Below, piece after piece: positions 43,305-51,910 of a stretch of 64,000 bases of DNA. The number at the start of each line of letters is the position of its first letter. Within the stretch, counting starts at the first letter, position 1. Below the pieces are notes generated by a model that was given only the letters and a program-made list of their open reading frames with translations, had not been told where the DNA came from and did not search any database. Origin of the DNA: JAHBNG01 sp039028975 (GTDB lineage Bacteria; Chloroflexota; Anaerolineae; Caldilineales; Caldilineaceae); the NCBI GenBank assembly GCA_039028975.1, contig JBCCHB010000086.1, positions 1 through 64,000 of the forward strand. Direction: 5' to 3'. The position numbers and the translations under genes are program-made.

Positions 43305-45302
43305 CTACCTATCAAAGTAGTATTGACTCGGATCCTGGGTGCCAGGTGCCATGATGATCCAGTCGGCCACAAAGCTTTGATCGGCGATGACGTTCTTGAA
43401 ATCGTCCTTCACAATGACCAGACCGGGTGCCATACCAACGGTACCGATAGTCCACAGATTTTCCGTAGACATGCGCACCAGTTGCTTGGCGATATCGGTC
43501 TGTTCTGCTTCATCCACGCTGCCTCGATACTGGTCATAGAGCGCCATGGCTTCCGCAAATGATGCGGGTGGCTCTTCGCCTAGTTCACCTTGTGACTTGT
43601 ACCAGATACCGAAGGCTGGTCCCATCCACGACCGCTCGTCAAAGGGGAACTGATAGATTGGATCAACCATGGGCACTAGCCCGCGGTCTGTACCCCAAGT
43701 GGCAATCATGACCTCGTTGGCAACTGCCTTGGGCCAGTAAACATCACGGGTCATTGTGCTGAGAGTAGACCGTAGCCCAATGCTGTTCCAATTTTCAACA
43801 GCCAGTTCAAGCAGATCCAACCCGCTACCACTAGAAGCAGTCTCAATGATCAGTTCGATGGGTGTGCCATCTTCAAAGGTGCGGAAGCCATCATCATCGA
43901 CTGGTAACCCCATCTCATCCAACAGTGCTATGGCACTATCAGGATTAAACTCAGCAAAGAGACCGACGATATCTTCTTGGAAGTACGGTGACGCGTCAAC
44001 CACGGTTAAGGTACGCGGGGTGGCTTGGCCAAAGAATCCGATCTCATTCATCAAGTTCCGATCCAACGCCAGAGAAAGCGCCTGACGGAAGTTCAGGTTC
44101 TGCATCAATTCTCGGTATTGGGGATCGTCGTAGCTCTGGTTGGGGAAGAAGGTCAGGTGGGATGCGGAGGCCGCTGACCACAAGCCGACTGTATACTCAC
44201 CTGCTTCAGCATTTTCTTGGTAAACAGGAGCCTTGGCAAAGTCCATGTGGCGGGACTGCATGTCAATGTCACCCGAAAGGGCCAGGACGTTGGCGGCTTC
44301 GTTATCTTCTACCAGCGTGTAATGGAGTTCATCGATATAGGGAAGTTGTTTCCCTTCAGCATCCACTTTCCAGTAGTAAGGATTGCGCACGGCGACCATC
44401 TCGGTGGCACCCGCTTCCCATTCGGTGATCTTCCAGGGCGTCATGACGGGACGTTCGGTATTGAAGTCAAACGCAGCATCTTCAAAGGCCGCGTAATCTT
44501 CCATGTCGGTATTATATTTGGGGTGGAACTGCTCCAAGTAGTGACGAGGGGCAAAGAAGCCGAAGCGCTCAAAACCTAGGGGCCACTGATGACCATGAAA
44601 GGCTAGACCGACCGTCTCCGCCAAACCATTTGGGGCGGCAAATTTCAAGACGACCGTATGGTCGTCTGGGGCTTCCACAGTCATTGGCTCGCCAGCCACA
44701 ACCCACTCGGCATGAATCGCAGGCGTGATGTTCTCGTCGTTCTCAATATCTTCCCACCAAAAGGTGATGTCTGCGCTGGTAAATGGTGCGCCGTCCGACC
44801 ACTTCATGCCTTCACGGAGGTGTAAGGTCATCTCGGTGCCATCTTCATTCCACTCCCACGATTTGGCCATGCCAGGCTGAACACCATCACTGGGGTCACG
44901 AGGCCAACGAAGCACGGGATCGTAGTTTAGGCGACCAAAGGCGTGAAAGTCCTTAATCCCCTTAAAGACTCGACGCCACGTGCCACCATGCTTACCAATG
45001 GACTCTACTACTTCCACCACCAGCGGCTCTGAGGGCAGACGCTCCTCTAGCGGGGGCAGTTCGCCTGCGGCGACCATTTCGGCCAGCATAGGTGATTCGA
45101 GGGAATTGCCATCCATTGCAGCATCAGACGCGTCTTCAGCTTCGTCTTCCGCAGCACTTTCTTCTGCTGCTGGCGCTTCAGTTTCGGTACTGCTTCCCTC
45201 TTCTGCGGGCGCAGCATCTGGTAGTTCCGGGCGGGAGCCGCACGCAGATAGAATCAGCCCAAATACCAAAAATAAGGATACAAGCCAACTTGATCGATTC
45301 AT
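43305..45302 (-). CDS. ABC transporter substrate-binding lipoprotein (SBP family 5)
   Basis: A 665-residue extracytoplasmic binding protein. The start ATG 45302 follows AAAGGAGAA; ten upstream codons are open but less likely. The signal peptide LVSLFLVFGLILSAC ends in a lipobox with the Cys at about residue 21. A Glu/Ala/Ser-rich linker follows, then a family 5 domain (EWNEDGTEMTLHLREGMKWS, DGAPFTSADITFWWE). It is larger than OppA/DppA (about 540). It is the first gene of the importer operon. Ligand not predictable; peptides or oligosaccharides are both known for this family in related bacteria. Confidence 0.93.
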   Translation of the reverse strand: MNRSSWLVSLFLVFGLILSACGSRPELPDAAPAEEGSSTETEAPAAEESAAEDEAEDASDAAMDGNSLESPMLAEMVAAGELPPLEERLPSEPLVVEVVESIGKHGGTWRRVFKGIKDFHAFGRLNYDPVLRWPRDPSDGVQPGMAKSWEWNEDGTEMTLHLREGMKWSDGAPFTSADITFWWEDIENDENITPAIHAEWVVAGEPMTVEAPDDHTVVLKFAAPNGLAETVGLAFHGHQWPLGFERFGFFAPRHYLEQFHPKYNTDMEDYAAFEDAAFDFNTERPVMTPWKITEWEAGATEMVAVRNPYYWKVDAEGKQLPYIDELHYTLVEDNEAANVLALSGDIDMQSRHMDFAKAPVYQENAEAGEYTVGLWSAASASHLTFFPNQSYDDPQYRELMQNLNFRQALSLALDRNLMNEIGFFGQATPRTLTVVDASPYFQEDIVGLFAEFNPDSAIALLDEMGLPVDDDGFRTFEDGTPIELIIETASSGSGLDLLELAVENWNSIGLRSTLSTMTRDVYWPKAVANEVMIATWGTDRGLVPMVDPIYQFPFDERSWMGPAFGIWYKSQGELGEEPPASFAEAMALYDQYRGSVDEAEQTDIAKQLVRMSTENLWTIGTVGMAPGLVIVKDDFKNVIADQSFVADWIIMAPGTQDPSQYYFDR

Positions 45303-45850
45303 GGGTTTCTCCTTTGATTTATGTTCACGCAAAGTGTATGTTCATCAGACCGCAACCCCTTATTTCTATCGTTCAGCAATTAATTAGTAAATAGATTGAG
45401 GTCTATAGGGGATATATGATTGTGGAACAGTAACAAGTAGAATATAATAGTCTCATGGTTTTGGCAATTCGATAAGATGGATGCATCGCAAGGTACTAGA
45501 CCAATCGTTCCTCTGTGGAGCGGACCATTGTTGTATCTTAAGGCGGAGTATTTCGGTGTAGAGATAAGATATAATAGAATTCATTCTGGGTCGGTAGATC
45601 CAGGGTCGGTTGGTCCTAAATTGCAATCCAAGCAAATTTTTCAACTCCACGGTTCGAAGAAGATACGGGCGTCTGTTTCGATACCCTGATTTTTCAATCT
45701 ATATACAGTAGATCGTATTGTATTTGATGTCTGAAAGAGCGACTCTGGACTAGGTGACCAAGTGACTGCGGACTACTGATATCCTTTTTAACCTGTGGGG
45801 TAATCTCCTACTCCTTTCGGGGTAGAGCCTCATCGATCCTATTTAACCTA
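45303..45850. other. Intergenic region between divergent operons, with repeat E
   Basis: About 550 AT-rich bases between the importer and rpiA. It holds an inverted family E unit at 45588-45616 (CCAGGGTCGGTTGGTCC), and TATAAT-like boxes near 45460 and 45570. CTACTCC-TTTC-GGGGTAG just before rpiA may form a small hairpin. I see no convincing gene. Confidence 0.6.
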
Positions 45851-46537
45851 ATGACAATACAGCAACAAAAAACTCAAGCTGCGGAAATGGCCGTTACCTT
45901 TATACAACCGGGGATGATCGTAGGGCTTGGCACAGGCACGACGGCCATCATTGCGGTCCGCCTCATTGCGGAAAGACTTCAATCGGGTAGGCTAAATAAC
46001 ATCATATGCATCCCCACGTCGCTGGCTATTGAAGACGAGGCAACGCGATTACAGATCCCGCTTACAACGTTAGAAGAGCACCCATCTATCGATCTAACGA
46101 TTGATGGGGCAGATGAGGTGGACCCTAATCTCGATGTGATCAAGGGGGGCGGAGGGGCGCTATTACGGGAGAAGATCGTTGCCCAAGCATCTCAACGAGA
46201 ACTCATCATTGTGGATGAATCGAAACCGTCTAATCAACTGGGTACCAAATGGGCTGTCCCCGTAGAAGTGATTCCGTTTGGCTGGAGTTCTCAGCATGAA
46301 TTTTTGGTATCGCTTGGGGCAAAAGTTGTTCGCCGCACAACCTCAGAGGGATTGGTCTTCGAGACCGATCATGGCAACTACATTTTGGATTGTAATTTTG
46401 GCCCCATTGCCGACCCAAACCACCTAGCTACCCAATTGAATAATCGGGTAGGCATTGTTGAACATGGTCTCTTCTTGAATATGGTGACGGACGTTATCAT
46501 TGCCTCTCAAGAGGGGATTCAACACAAGCAACGTTAA
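45851..46537 (+). CDS. rpiA: Ribose-5-phosphate isomerase A
   Basis: A 228-residue enzyme interconverting ribose-5-phosphate and ribulose-5-phosphate in the pentose phosphate pathway. The phosphate loop is GLGTGTTA, the catalytic-site segment is TIDGADEVDPNLDVIKGGGGALLREKI, and IIVDESKPS is present. Length is normal. It is 33 bases upstream of zwf, so the two probably form a pentose phosphate operon. Confidence 0.95.
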   Translation: MTIQQQKTQAAEMAVTFIQPGMIVGLGTGTTAIIAVRLIAERLQSGRLNNIICIPTSLAIEDEATRLQIPLTTLEEHPSIDLTIDGADEVDPNLDVIKGGGGALLREKIVAQASQRELIIVDESKPSNQLGTKWAVPVEVIPFGWSSQHEFLVSLGAKVVRRTTSEGLVFETDHGNYILDCNFGPIADPNHLATQLNNRVGIVEHGLFLNMVTDVIIASQEGIQHKQR

Positions 46538-46570
46538 GCAACGTTAAGACGAATACAGGAACTATCTCGT

Positions 46571-48028
46571 ATGTCATCTACCCACCTTACTATTCCACCC
46601 ACTACTGTGGTCATCTTTGGTGCATCGGGTGATCTCACTCGCAGAAAATTAATGCCCGCCCTCTTTAACGCCTTTCAGAAGCAACGTTTGCCAGAGAATC
46701 TCCACGTGATTGGTTTTGCCCGCCGTGACTGGACACTAGAGAAATTCCAGTCGATGATGGGCGATGCCCTGAAAGAATTTGCTGATAATTACAACGAGGG
46801 TGACTGGCAAGCCTTCTCGACCATGCTCCACTATCACAAAGGCAATTTGGATGTACCAGAAGATTACAGCGCTTTGCGTACTCGGATCGAAGAGATTGAA
46901 GCAGGCAACGGAAATCGACTTTACTATTTGGCGATTGGGCCAGAGTACTTTGTACCAGTTATTGAGCAATTGGGCGGGGCTGGGATGGCGGCCCAGGGGA
47001 AAGGATGGCGTAACTTGGTCATCGAAAAACCCTTTGGCACAGACCTTGAATCGGCTACAACGCTCAACAACGCGGTTCATGCTGTTTTTGAGGAGAGCCA
47101 AGTCTATCGGATCGATCACTATTTGGGTAAAGAGACCGCTCAGAATATTCTCTTCTTCCGCTTTGCCAATACGGTCTACGAGCCCATTTGGAATCGCAAC
47201 TACATTGACAATGTGCAGATTACGGCAGCTGAAACGGTTGATGTGGGTACCCGGGCCGGTTATTACGACAAGGCGGGTATCCTGCGGGATATGTTCCAAA
47301 ACCACATCCTGCAGCTTCTAACGTTGGTGACCATGGAGCCACCATCCCCTTTTAACGCCACAACGCTGCGTAATGAGAAGGTCAAAGTTCTCTCGGCCAT
47401 TCGTCCTATCGAGCTGAATGAAGCCATTCGTGCCCAGTACCGAGGCTATTTGGATGCATCAGGCGTTGCCCCTAATTCTCATACGCCAACCTATGCCGCC
47501 ATTAAACTCTTTATCGATAATTGGCGCTGGCAGGACGTACCCATCTACCTTCGTTCTGGCAAAGCACTCATGGGCAAAGCCACTGAAATCACCATCACAT
47601 TTAAACCCCCGCCCTATCGGATGTTCGACGCTTTTGAAAGTCCCACGCCCAATATTCTCTCCATCTGTATTCAGCCAGATGAGGGCATTCATTTCAAATT
47701 TGATGCCAAAGTTCCCGATCAGAGCCAGCAGATGAAGACCGTGGATATGAATTTCCACTACCAGGAGGCGTTTCCCAATAAAGAGCTTCCTGATGCGTAC
47801 GAGCGCCTTCTTTTGGATGCCATCCAAGGAGATGCTTCTCTCTTTGCCCGTAGTGATGAGATTGATAATGCCTGGCAGCTCATTGATCCATTGCTCAAGA
47901 CTTGGGAGAATGGCAAAGGGCAGCCCATGGCCACCTACCGTCCAGGCACTTGGGGACCAAAAGAGGCAGATATTTTACTGGCCAGAGATGGGCGTATCTG
48001 GCGTATGGGGTGTGGAGAACATGAATAA
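46571..48028 (+). CDS. zwf: Glucose-6-phosphate 1-dehydrogenase
   Basis: A 485-residue enzyme oxidising glucose-6-phosphate to 6-phosphogluconolactone with NAD(P)+. The Rossmann motif is GASGDLTRRKL near the N-terminus, EKPFGTDLESA is present, and the active-site RIDHYLGK is at residues 180-187. C-terminal LRSGKAL and substrate-binding segments are normal. It follows rpiA closely; no 6-phosphogluconolactonase or gnd gene is adjacent. Confidence 0.96.
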   Translation: MSSTHLTIPPTTVVIFGASGDLTRRKLMPALFNAFQKQRLPENLHVIGFARRDWTLEKFQSMMGDALKEFADNYNEGDWQAFSTMLHYHKGNLDVPEDYSALRTRIEEIEAGNGNRLYYLAIGPEYFVPVIEQLGGAGMAAQGKGWRNLVIEKPFGTDLESATTLNNAVHAVFEESQVYRIDHYLGKETAQNILFFRFANTVYEPIWNRNYIDNVQITAAETVDVGTRAGYYDKAGILRDMFQNHILQLLTLVTMEPPSPFNATTLRNEKVKVLSAIRPIELNEAIRAQYRGYLDASGVAPNSHTPTYAAIKLFIDNWRWQDVPIYLRSGKALMGKATEITITFKPPPYRMFDAFESPTPNILSICIQPDEGIHFKFDAKVPDQSQQMKTVDMNFHYQEAFPNKELPDAYERLLLDAIQGDASLFARSDEIDNAWQLIDPLLKTWENGKGQPMATYRPGTWGPKEADILLARDGRIWRMGCGEHE

Positions 48029-48036
48029 TAACTAAT

Positions 48037-48165
48037 TTGTGAATTGTTGAATGTTTAATGAGTTAGTCGGCGGAATATCCTTGTTGTATAGAGCCTACTC
48101 GGACATCAGACGCATTTTCATTAACAATTCACAGATTTAACAATTCAACAATTCAACAATTAATT
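48037..48165. repeat. Inverted repeat with AACAATTC tandem units
   Basis: TGTGAATTGTT (48040-48050) is exactly complementary to AACAATTCACA (48122-48132), followed by several AACAATTC units. It fills the zwf to Gfo/Idh gap and could form a large-loop hairpin in RNA. Confidence 0.65.
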
Positions 48166-48178
48166 AAGGACTATACCT

Positions 48179-49303
48179 ATGGCAACCACCTACCGCGTCG
48201 GCATTATCGGTTTTGCCCACATGCACATCAACAGTTTGGCCCAGGAATTCCATGCACACCCACAGGTTCAATTGGTAGCCTGTGCCGATACGGTTCCTTT
48301 AAGCCCAGAATTGCGAGATGCCCTCTATACCCGAGGCTGGAATCTGCAACTTGCTCAGGAGAAGCTGGGCGTTCCGCAGACTTACGCAGATTATCACGAC
48401 CTGTTGGCTCATGAAGAGCTGGATATTGTAGTTTGCTGTGCAGAGAACACGCGTCATGCCGAAGTTGTCGAAGCCTGTGCGGCCAAGGGCATTCACGTGG
48501 TGGTAGAAAAGCCTATGGCTAGTTCGCTCGCCCATGGGTTGCGTATGGTTCGGGCGGCAGAAGCCGCAGGCACCCTGCTCGTTGTCAACTGGCCTACCAC
48601 TTGGGCCACGGCCATCCGGACGGCCAAAGAAGTGATTGATGCGGGCGAGATTGGGCGGGTGCTAGAGGTGAAGTGGCGAGGTGGACACTTGGGCCCCCTT
48701 GGCTGGGGCGTCTCCCATCCCGGCGTTGCCGAAGGAGCCACCCCCATGTCTGGGCCGGAACGAGGTGCTACATGGTGGCATCAGCAAGCGGCCGGCGGTG
48801 GGGCCATGCTCGATTACTGCTGCTATGGCTCTATGTTGGCTCGCTGGTATATTGGCGAGCAGGCCCTTTCAGCCATTGGTATGAAGGCAAACCTCAATTC
48901 CCAGTGGGGGGATGCAGAAGACAATGCGGCCATGATTGTTCGCTTTCCCAATGCAATGGGTCTCTTTGAAGGATCTTGGACGACCCATGATCATGGCGTT
49001 TCGCCAGGACCAATTGTTTATGGAACCGATGGAACCTTGGTAATCGAGCGCAAAAAGCAGCAGGTTGTCCGCGTAATCCAAGGTCAAGCTGACTCCCGCT
49101 TTGCCGATCTGGTCGAACTCCCTGCTGGACGCACGAATATTGCTGAAGAAATCATCCACCATTTAGAGACCAGCGAACCACTTCATCCAACTTTACAGCC
49201 AGAGCTCAATACGGAAGTCATGGCGATACTGGACGCTGGCGTACGAGCAGCCGAAAGTGGGCAGTTGGAGACGGTGGACAATGTGACGTGGTGTATAGGT
49301 TGA
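48179..49303 (+). CDS. Gfo/Idh/MocA-family oxidoreductase
   Basis: A 374-residue dehydrogenase. N-terminal VGIIGFAHMHINSLAQEF replaces the usual GxGxxG with GFAHMH, a variant seen in some members. EKPMASS supplies the conserved Lys and ATGGWHQQ-like AAGGGAMLDYCCYGS the catalytic domain. Substrate unknown; a sugar or polyol is likely. Confidence 0.9.
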   Translation: MATTYRVGIIGFAHMHINSLAQEFHAHPQVQLVACADTVPLSPELRDALYTRGWNLQLAQEKLGVPQTYADYHDLLAHEELDIVVCCAENTRHAEVVEACAAKGIHVVVEKPMASSLAHGLRMVRAAEAAGTLLVVNWPTTWATAIRTAKEVIDAGEIGRVLEVKWRGGHLGPLGWGVSHPGVAEGATPMSGPERGATWWHQQAAGGGAMLDYCCYGSMLARWYIGEQALSAIGMKANLNSQWGDAEDNAAMIVRFPNAMGLFEGSWTTHDHGVSPGPIVYGTDGTLVIERKKQQVVRVIQGQADSRFADLVELPAGRTNIAEEIIHHLETSEPLHPTLQPELNTEVMAILDAGVRAAESGQLETVDNVTWCIG

Positions 49304-49320
49304 TTGATAGAGCCTGATTA

Positions 49321-49405
49321 TAGTGAACTCTGTTTGAAAACAGTAGTTCATCTTCTCTGGTAGAAGCCATAGGAAACTACCGTTTTCAACACAAACGCAC
49401 TTTAG
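49321..49405. repeat. Dispersed repeat family A, copy 2
   Basis: The left end is GAACTCTGTTTGAAAACAG, the middle has CTCTGGTAGA, and the right end is CTACCGTTTTCAACACAAACG. It follows the Gfo/Idh gene. It shares the 49304-49609 gap with a promoter and a family B copy. Confidence 0.75.
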
Positions 49406-49450
49406 TAATCTGAGATGTAGAATTCTTGATCCATTTAAATCACCCTTTGG

Positions 49451-49459
49451 TGCTATAAT
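49451..49459 (+). promoter_or_regulatory. Extended -10 promoter TGCTATAAT
   Basis: TG (49451-49452), C, TATAAT (49454-49459), upstream of a family B repeat and the cold-shock-like gene. If used, repeat B3 would lie in the mRNA leader. Confidence 0.5.
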
Positions 49460-49467
49460 TTACCCAG

Positions 49468-49552
49468 TATAGATAGCCAGAAAAGTTCTGCCCTCCCTCC
49501 TCGGAATTTCCAGAGCGGTTGGGTTCAGACTCGGTACAAAACTTTTCTGGCC
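49468..49552. repeat. Dispersed repeat family B, copy 3
   Basis: It starts TATAGATAGCCAGAAAAGTT and ends ACAAAACTTTTCTGGCC. The inner CCCTCCCTCCTCGGAATTTC matches the 54509 copy. AGCCAGAAAAGT and ACTTTTCTGGC are inverted ends. Confidence 0.85.
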
Positions 49553-49609
49553 AAGTCCAACGTGATTCTCCCAACCAGTTCAGGAATCACGCAACACAAA
49601 AAAGACTCT

Positions 49610-50107
49610 ATGCCAGGACGCAAGCAAAAATCCAACAACCTTCCGAAAGATCGCATCCTCTACTGCGAACGCTGTGGCATCTCCTTTTTATGGTCAGGGG
49701 AGGAGCAGATGTTACTTACTCAAACCCCAAATAACCTACGTGATAGTGAAGCTGAGAGCGAGTCTGGCAGTGAGTCTAGCAATGAGCTGAATAGCGAAGC
49801 TCGTAATCACGTAAACAACAGCCAAACTGATAATGAGCCACAGGGACCGCCAACCCACTGTGCAGGATGTCGCGCCCTCTTGCCTGCAGTGGGGCGTGAG
49901 AGAGGTGTGGTCAAGTGGTACAATCCACGAAAACGTTTCGGATTTATCATTCGGGATGATGGGTCGGAGATATTTGCTCACGGCTCAAAATTGCGTAACG
50001 GGCGTCGCCTACCCCAAGATGCACTTGTCGAATTCCAGGTAACCCATTCAAAACAGGGACCGGCCGCGTCCGCAATTACCATTTTAGAGGAATCACCCAC
50101 CAAGTAA
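49610..50107 (+). CDS. Split zinc-ribbon plus cold-shock-domain protein
   Basis: A 165-residue protein from ATG 49610 (MPGRKQKSNN). A CERC knuckle near residue 20 and a CAGC knuckle near residue 84 would form one zinc ribbon, separated by an about 60-residue acidic, Ser/Asn-rich insert. The C-terminal about 65 residues are a cold-shock domain (GVVKWYNPRKRFGFIIRDDG then EIFAHGS) with RNP1-like aromatic residues for single-stranded nucleic-acid binding. Likely an RNA chaperone or regulator. The frame is open upstream to 49562 inside repeat B3, but that start is unlikely. Confidence 0.85.
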   Translation: MPGRKQKSNNLPKDRILYCERCGISFLWSGEEQMLLTQTPNNLRDSEAESESGSESSNELNSEARNHVNNSQTDNEPQGPPTHCAGCRALLPAVGRERGVVKWYNPRKRFGFIIRDDGSEIFAHGSKLRNGRRLPQDALVEFQVTHSKQGPAASAITILEESPTK

Positions 50108-50262
50108 CGGTTTATTTTATTATTTTTGGGCTCTATAGGGGATCCAAGTCTCTCATGGGATTTGGGACGTGGACACATTCGGAAGTAATTTGTCATTTCG
50201 AGGCTAACTTCTGGAAACGTCTTTAGAGTCATTATCTATTATTTATGGAGTTATTTATTATT

Positions 50263-51702
50263 ATGTCTGATATTAAATTTGGTACTGATGGATGGCGTGC
50301 TCAGATTGGCAATGACTATACGTTCGCCAATTTGCGGCGCTGTACCCAGGGCTTTGCTTCTTATCTGAAAGAGATAGGTCAAAGCGGCAGCGTAGTGGTT
50401 GGTCATGACAAGCGCTTTATGGCCGAGAACTTTGCGGCTGTGGCAGCTGAGGTATTGGCGGGCAATGGCTTTAAGGTCTTGCTAACCGATGGCGCAACGC
50501 CCACGCCGGTTATTAGCTTTAGCGTTGGTGCGACAGGTTCGATAGCTGCCGTCAACATTACAGCTAGCCACAACCCCCCAGAGGATCTGGGCTTTAAGGT
50601 ACGAGACGAAAATGGCGGCGCCGTTGCCCCTGAAGGTCTTAAAATCATAGAAGCTGGTATTCCTCCTGCCGGAGATGACGCCACGATTCAGATGGTCTCA
50701 CTGAAGGAAGGGCTAGATAATGGGTCCATTGAATACTTTAATCCCAAAGCGGCTTACATGGAGCGGGTTGCCGAACTGATTGACGTTCAGCCTATTAAAG
50801 ACGCTGGTCTCAAGGTTGTAGTGGACAATATGTGGGGCAATGGGGCGGGATGGCTAACCGAGATTCTTGGCGGCGGCAAGACGGAGATCATTGAGGTTCA
50901 TGCCGAGCGTAATCCAGTTTTTCCAGAGATGTCTCGTCCTGAACCCATCTCTCCCAATGTAGATGCGGGGCTGGCGGCTGGCAAAGCCATGGGTGCCGAT
51001 TGCGTCTGCATTATGGATGGGGATGCCGACCGATGCGGCTTTGGCGATGAAAATGGCGAGTTTGTCGATCAGCTGCGGGTCTATGGGCTGTTGGCTTACT
51101 ACATGCTGGAAGTGCGCCAGCAACGCGGAACCATCGTCAAGACCCTCAGCACAACCACCATGCTCGATAAGTTGGGCAAGTCATACGATGTACCCGTCAT
51201 CAACACGGGTGTAGGCTTTAAGTACGTTGCCCCGGCCATGATGGAACATGATGCCATGATTGGGGGTGAAGAGAGTGGCGGCTATGCCTTTGGTGGTCAC
51301 GTTCCCGAAAGAGACGGCATTATTTCCAATCTTTATCTGCTGGATCTGATGGTTAAGACGGGAAAAACTCCAACTCAACTGCTTGATATTCTTTTTGAGA
51401 AGGTGGGCAGTCCCCACCACTATGATCGCATTGACACCCGCTTGACCGGCGATGAAATGAAGCAAGCGGCCAAAGACAAATTGGATGTCATCAGTATTGA
51501 CGGGCTAACCTTGGGCGGTCATGAGGTTGTGGAAAAAGTTACAATCGACGGTTATAAATTCGTTATGGACGATGGTGGTTGGCTGTTGGTACGTTTCTCT
51601 GGTACCGAACCACTTATTCGTGTCTACACGGAGACGACTGACCAGGCAGCCATTCCAGCCATTTTGCAGGATGGCCAGCGGATTGCCGGGATTGTTGAAT
51701 AA
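50263..51702 (+). CDS. Phosphoglucomutase/phosphomannomutase family protein
   Basis: A 479-residue alpha-D-phosphohexomutase. The catalytic phosphoserine is S102 in TASHNPPED, the Mg2+ loop is DGDADR (252-257), the sugar-binding loop is GGEESGGY, and the phosphate-binding loop is RFSGTEPLIRVY. It interconverts hexose 1- and 6-phosphates for polysaccharide or central metabolism. ATG 50263 (MSDIKFGTDGWR) is the start that matches family N-termini. Confidence 0.94.
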   Translation: MSDIKFGTDGWRAQIGNDYTFANLRRCTQGFASYLKEIGQSGSVVVGHDKRFMAENFAAVAAEVLAGNGFKVLLTDGATPTPVISFSVGATGSIAAVNITASHNPPEDLGFKVRDENGGAVAPEGLKIIEAGIPPAGDDATIQMVSLKEGLDNGSIEYFNPKAAYMERVAELIDVQPIKDAGLKVVVDNMWGNGAGWLTEILGGGKTEIIEVHAERNPVFPEMSRPEPISPNVDAGLAAGKAMGADCVCIMDGDADRCGFGDENGEFVDQLRVYGLLAYYMLEVRQQRGTIVKTLSTTTMLDKLGKSYDVPVINTGVGFKYVAPAMMEHDAMIGGEESGGYAFGGHVPERDGIISNLYLLDLMVKTGKTPTQLLDILFEKVGSPHHYDRIDTRLTGDEMKQAAKDKLDVISIDGLTLGGHEVVEKVTIDGYKFVMDDGGWLLVRFSGTEPLIRVYTETTDQAAIPAILQDGQRIAGIVE

Positions 51703-51749
51703 TCCAGACGGAGAAAGAACTAGCTCTTCATAGGGAGATATTAGGTGAT

Positions 51750-51785
51750 GGCGGCACGCCCACGTAGGGTACCCGGCGTGCCGCC
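51750..51785. terminator. Strong GC-rich hairpin after the phosphomutase gene
   Basis: GGCGGCACGCC and GGCGTGCCGCC form a perfect 11-bp stem around a loop containing GGGTACCC. No T-run follows, so it may be a factor-assisted terminator or an RNA-stability element. A second inverted pair, CCCTGTCGA/TCGACAGGG, lies at 51794-51851. Confidence 0.55.
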
Positions 51786-51867
51786 AGCCTAGTCCCTGTC
51801 GAGATCTACTGAGTATTGCAATCTATTCCAAAGGGAATGACATCGACAGGGTCGATTTTAGACTGAG

Positions 51868-51900
51868 CGACAAAACGACAAAACGACAAAACGACTGCAG
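51868..51900. repeat. 8-bp tandem repeat CGACAAAA, 3.5 copies, ending in a family A end
   Basis: Three CGACAAAA units and a CGAC remnant are followed by TGCAG. The junction CAAAACGACTGCAG is exactly the right end of the family A copy at 17701. Confidence 0.85.
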
Positions 51901-51910
51901 ACCTGATAGA

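Noticed and set aside
45477..45689. 70-codon + strand frame between the importer and rpiA
   Set aside because: It runs through the family E repeat and has no homology that I can recognise.
45780..45850. Riboswitch in the rpiA leader
   Set aside because: Only one short hairpin (CTACTCC/GGGGTAG) is visible and no known riboswitch core sequence is present.
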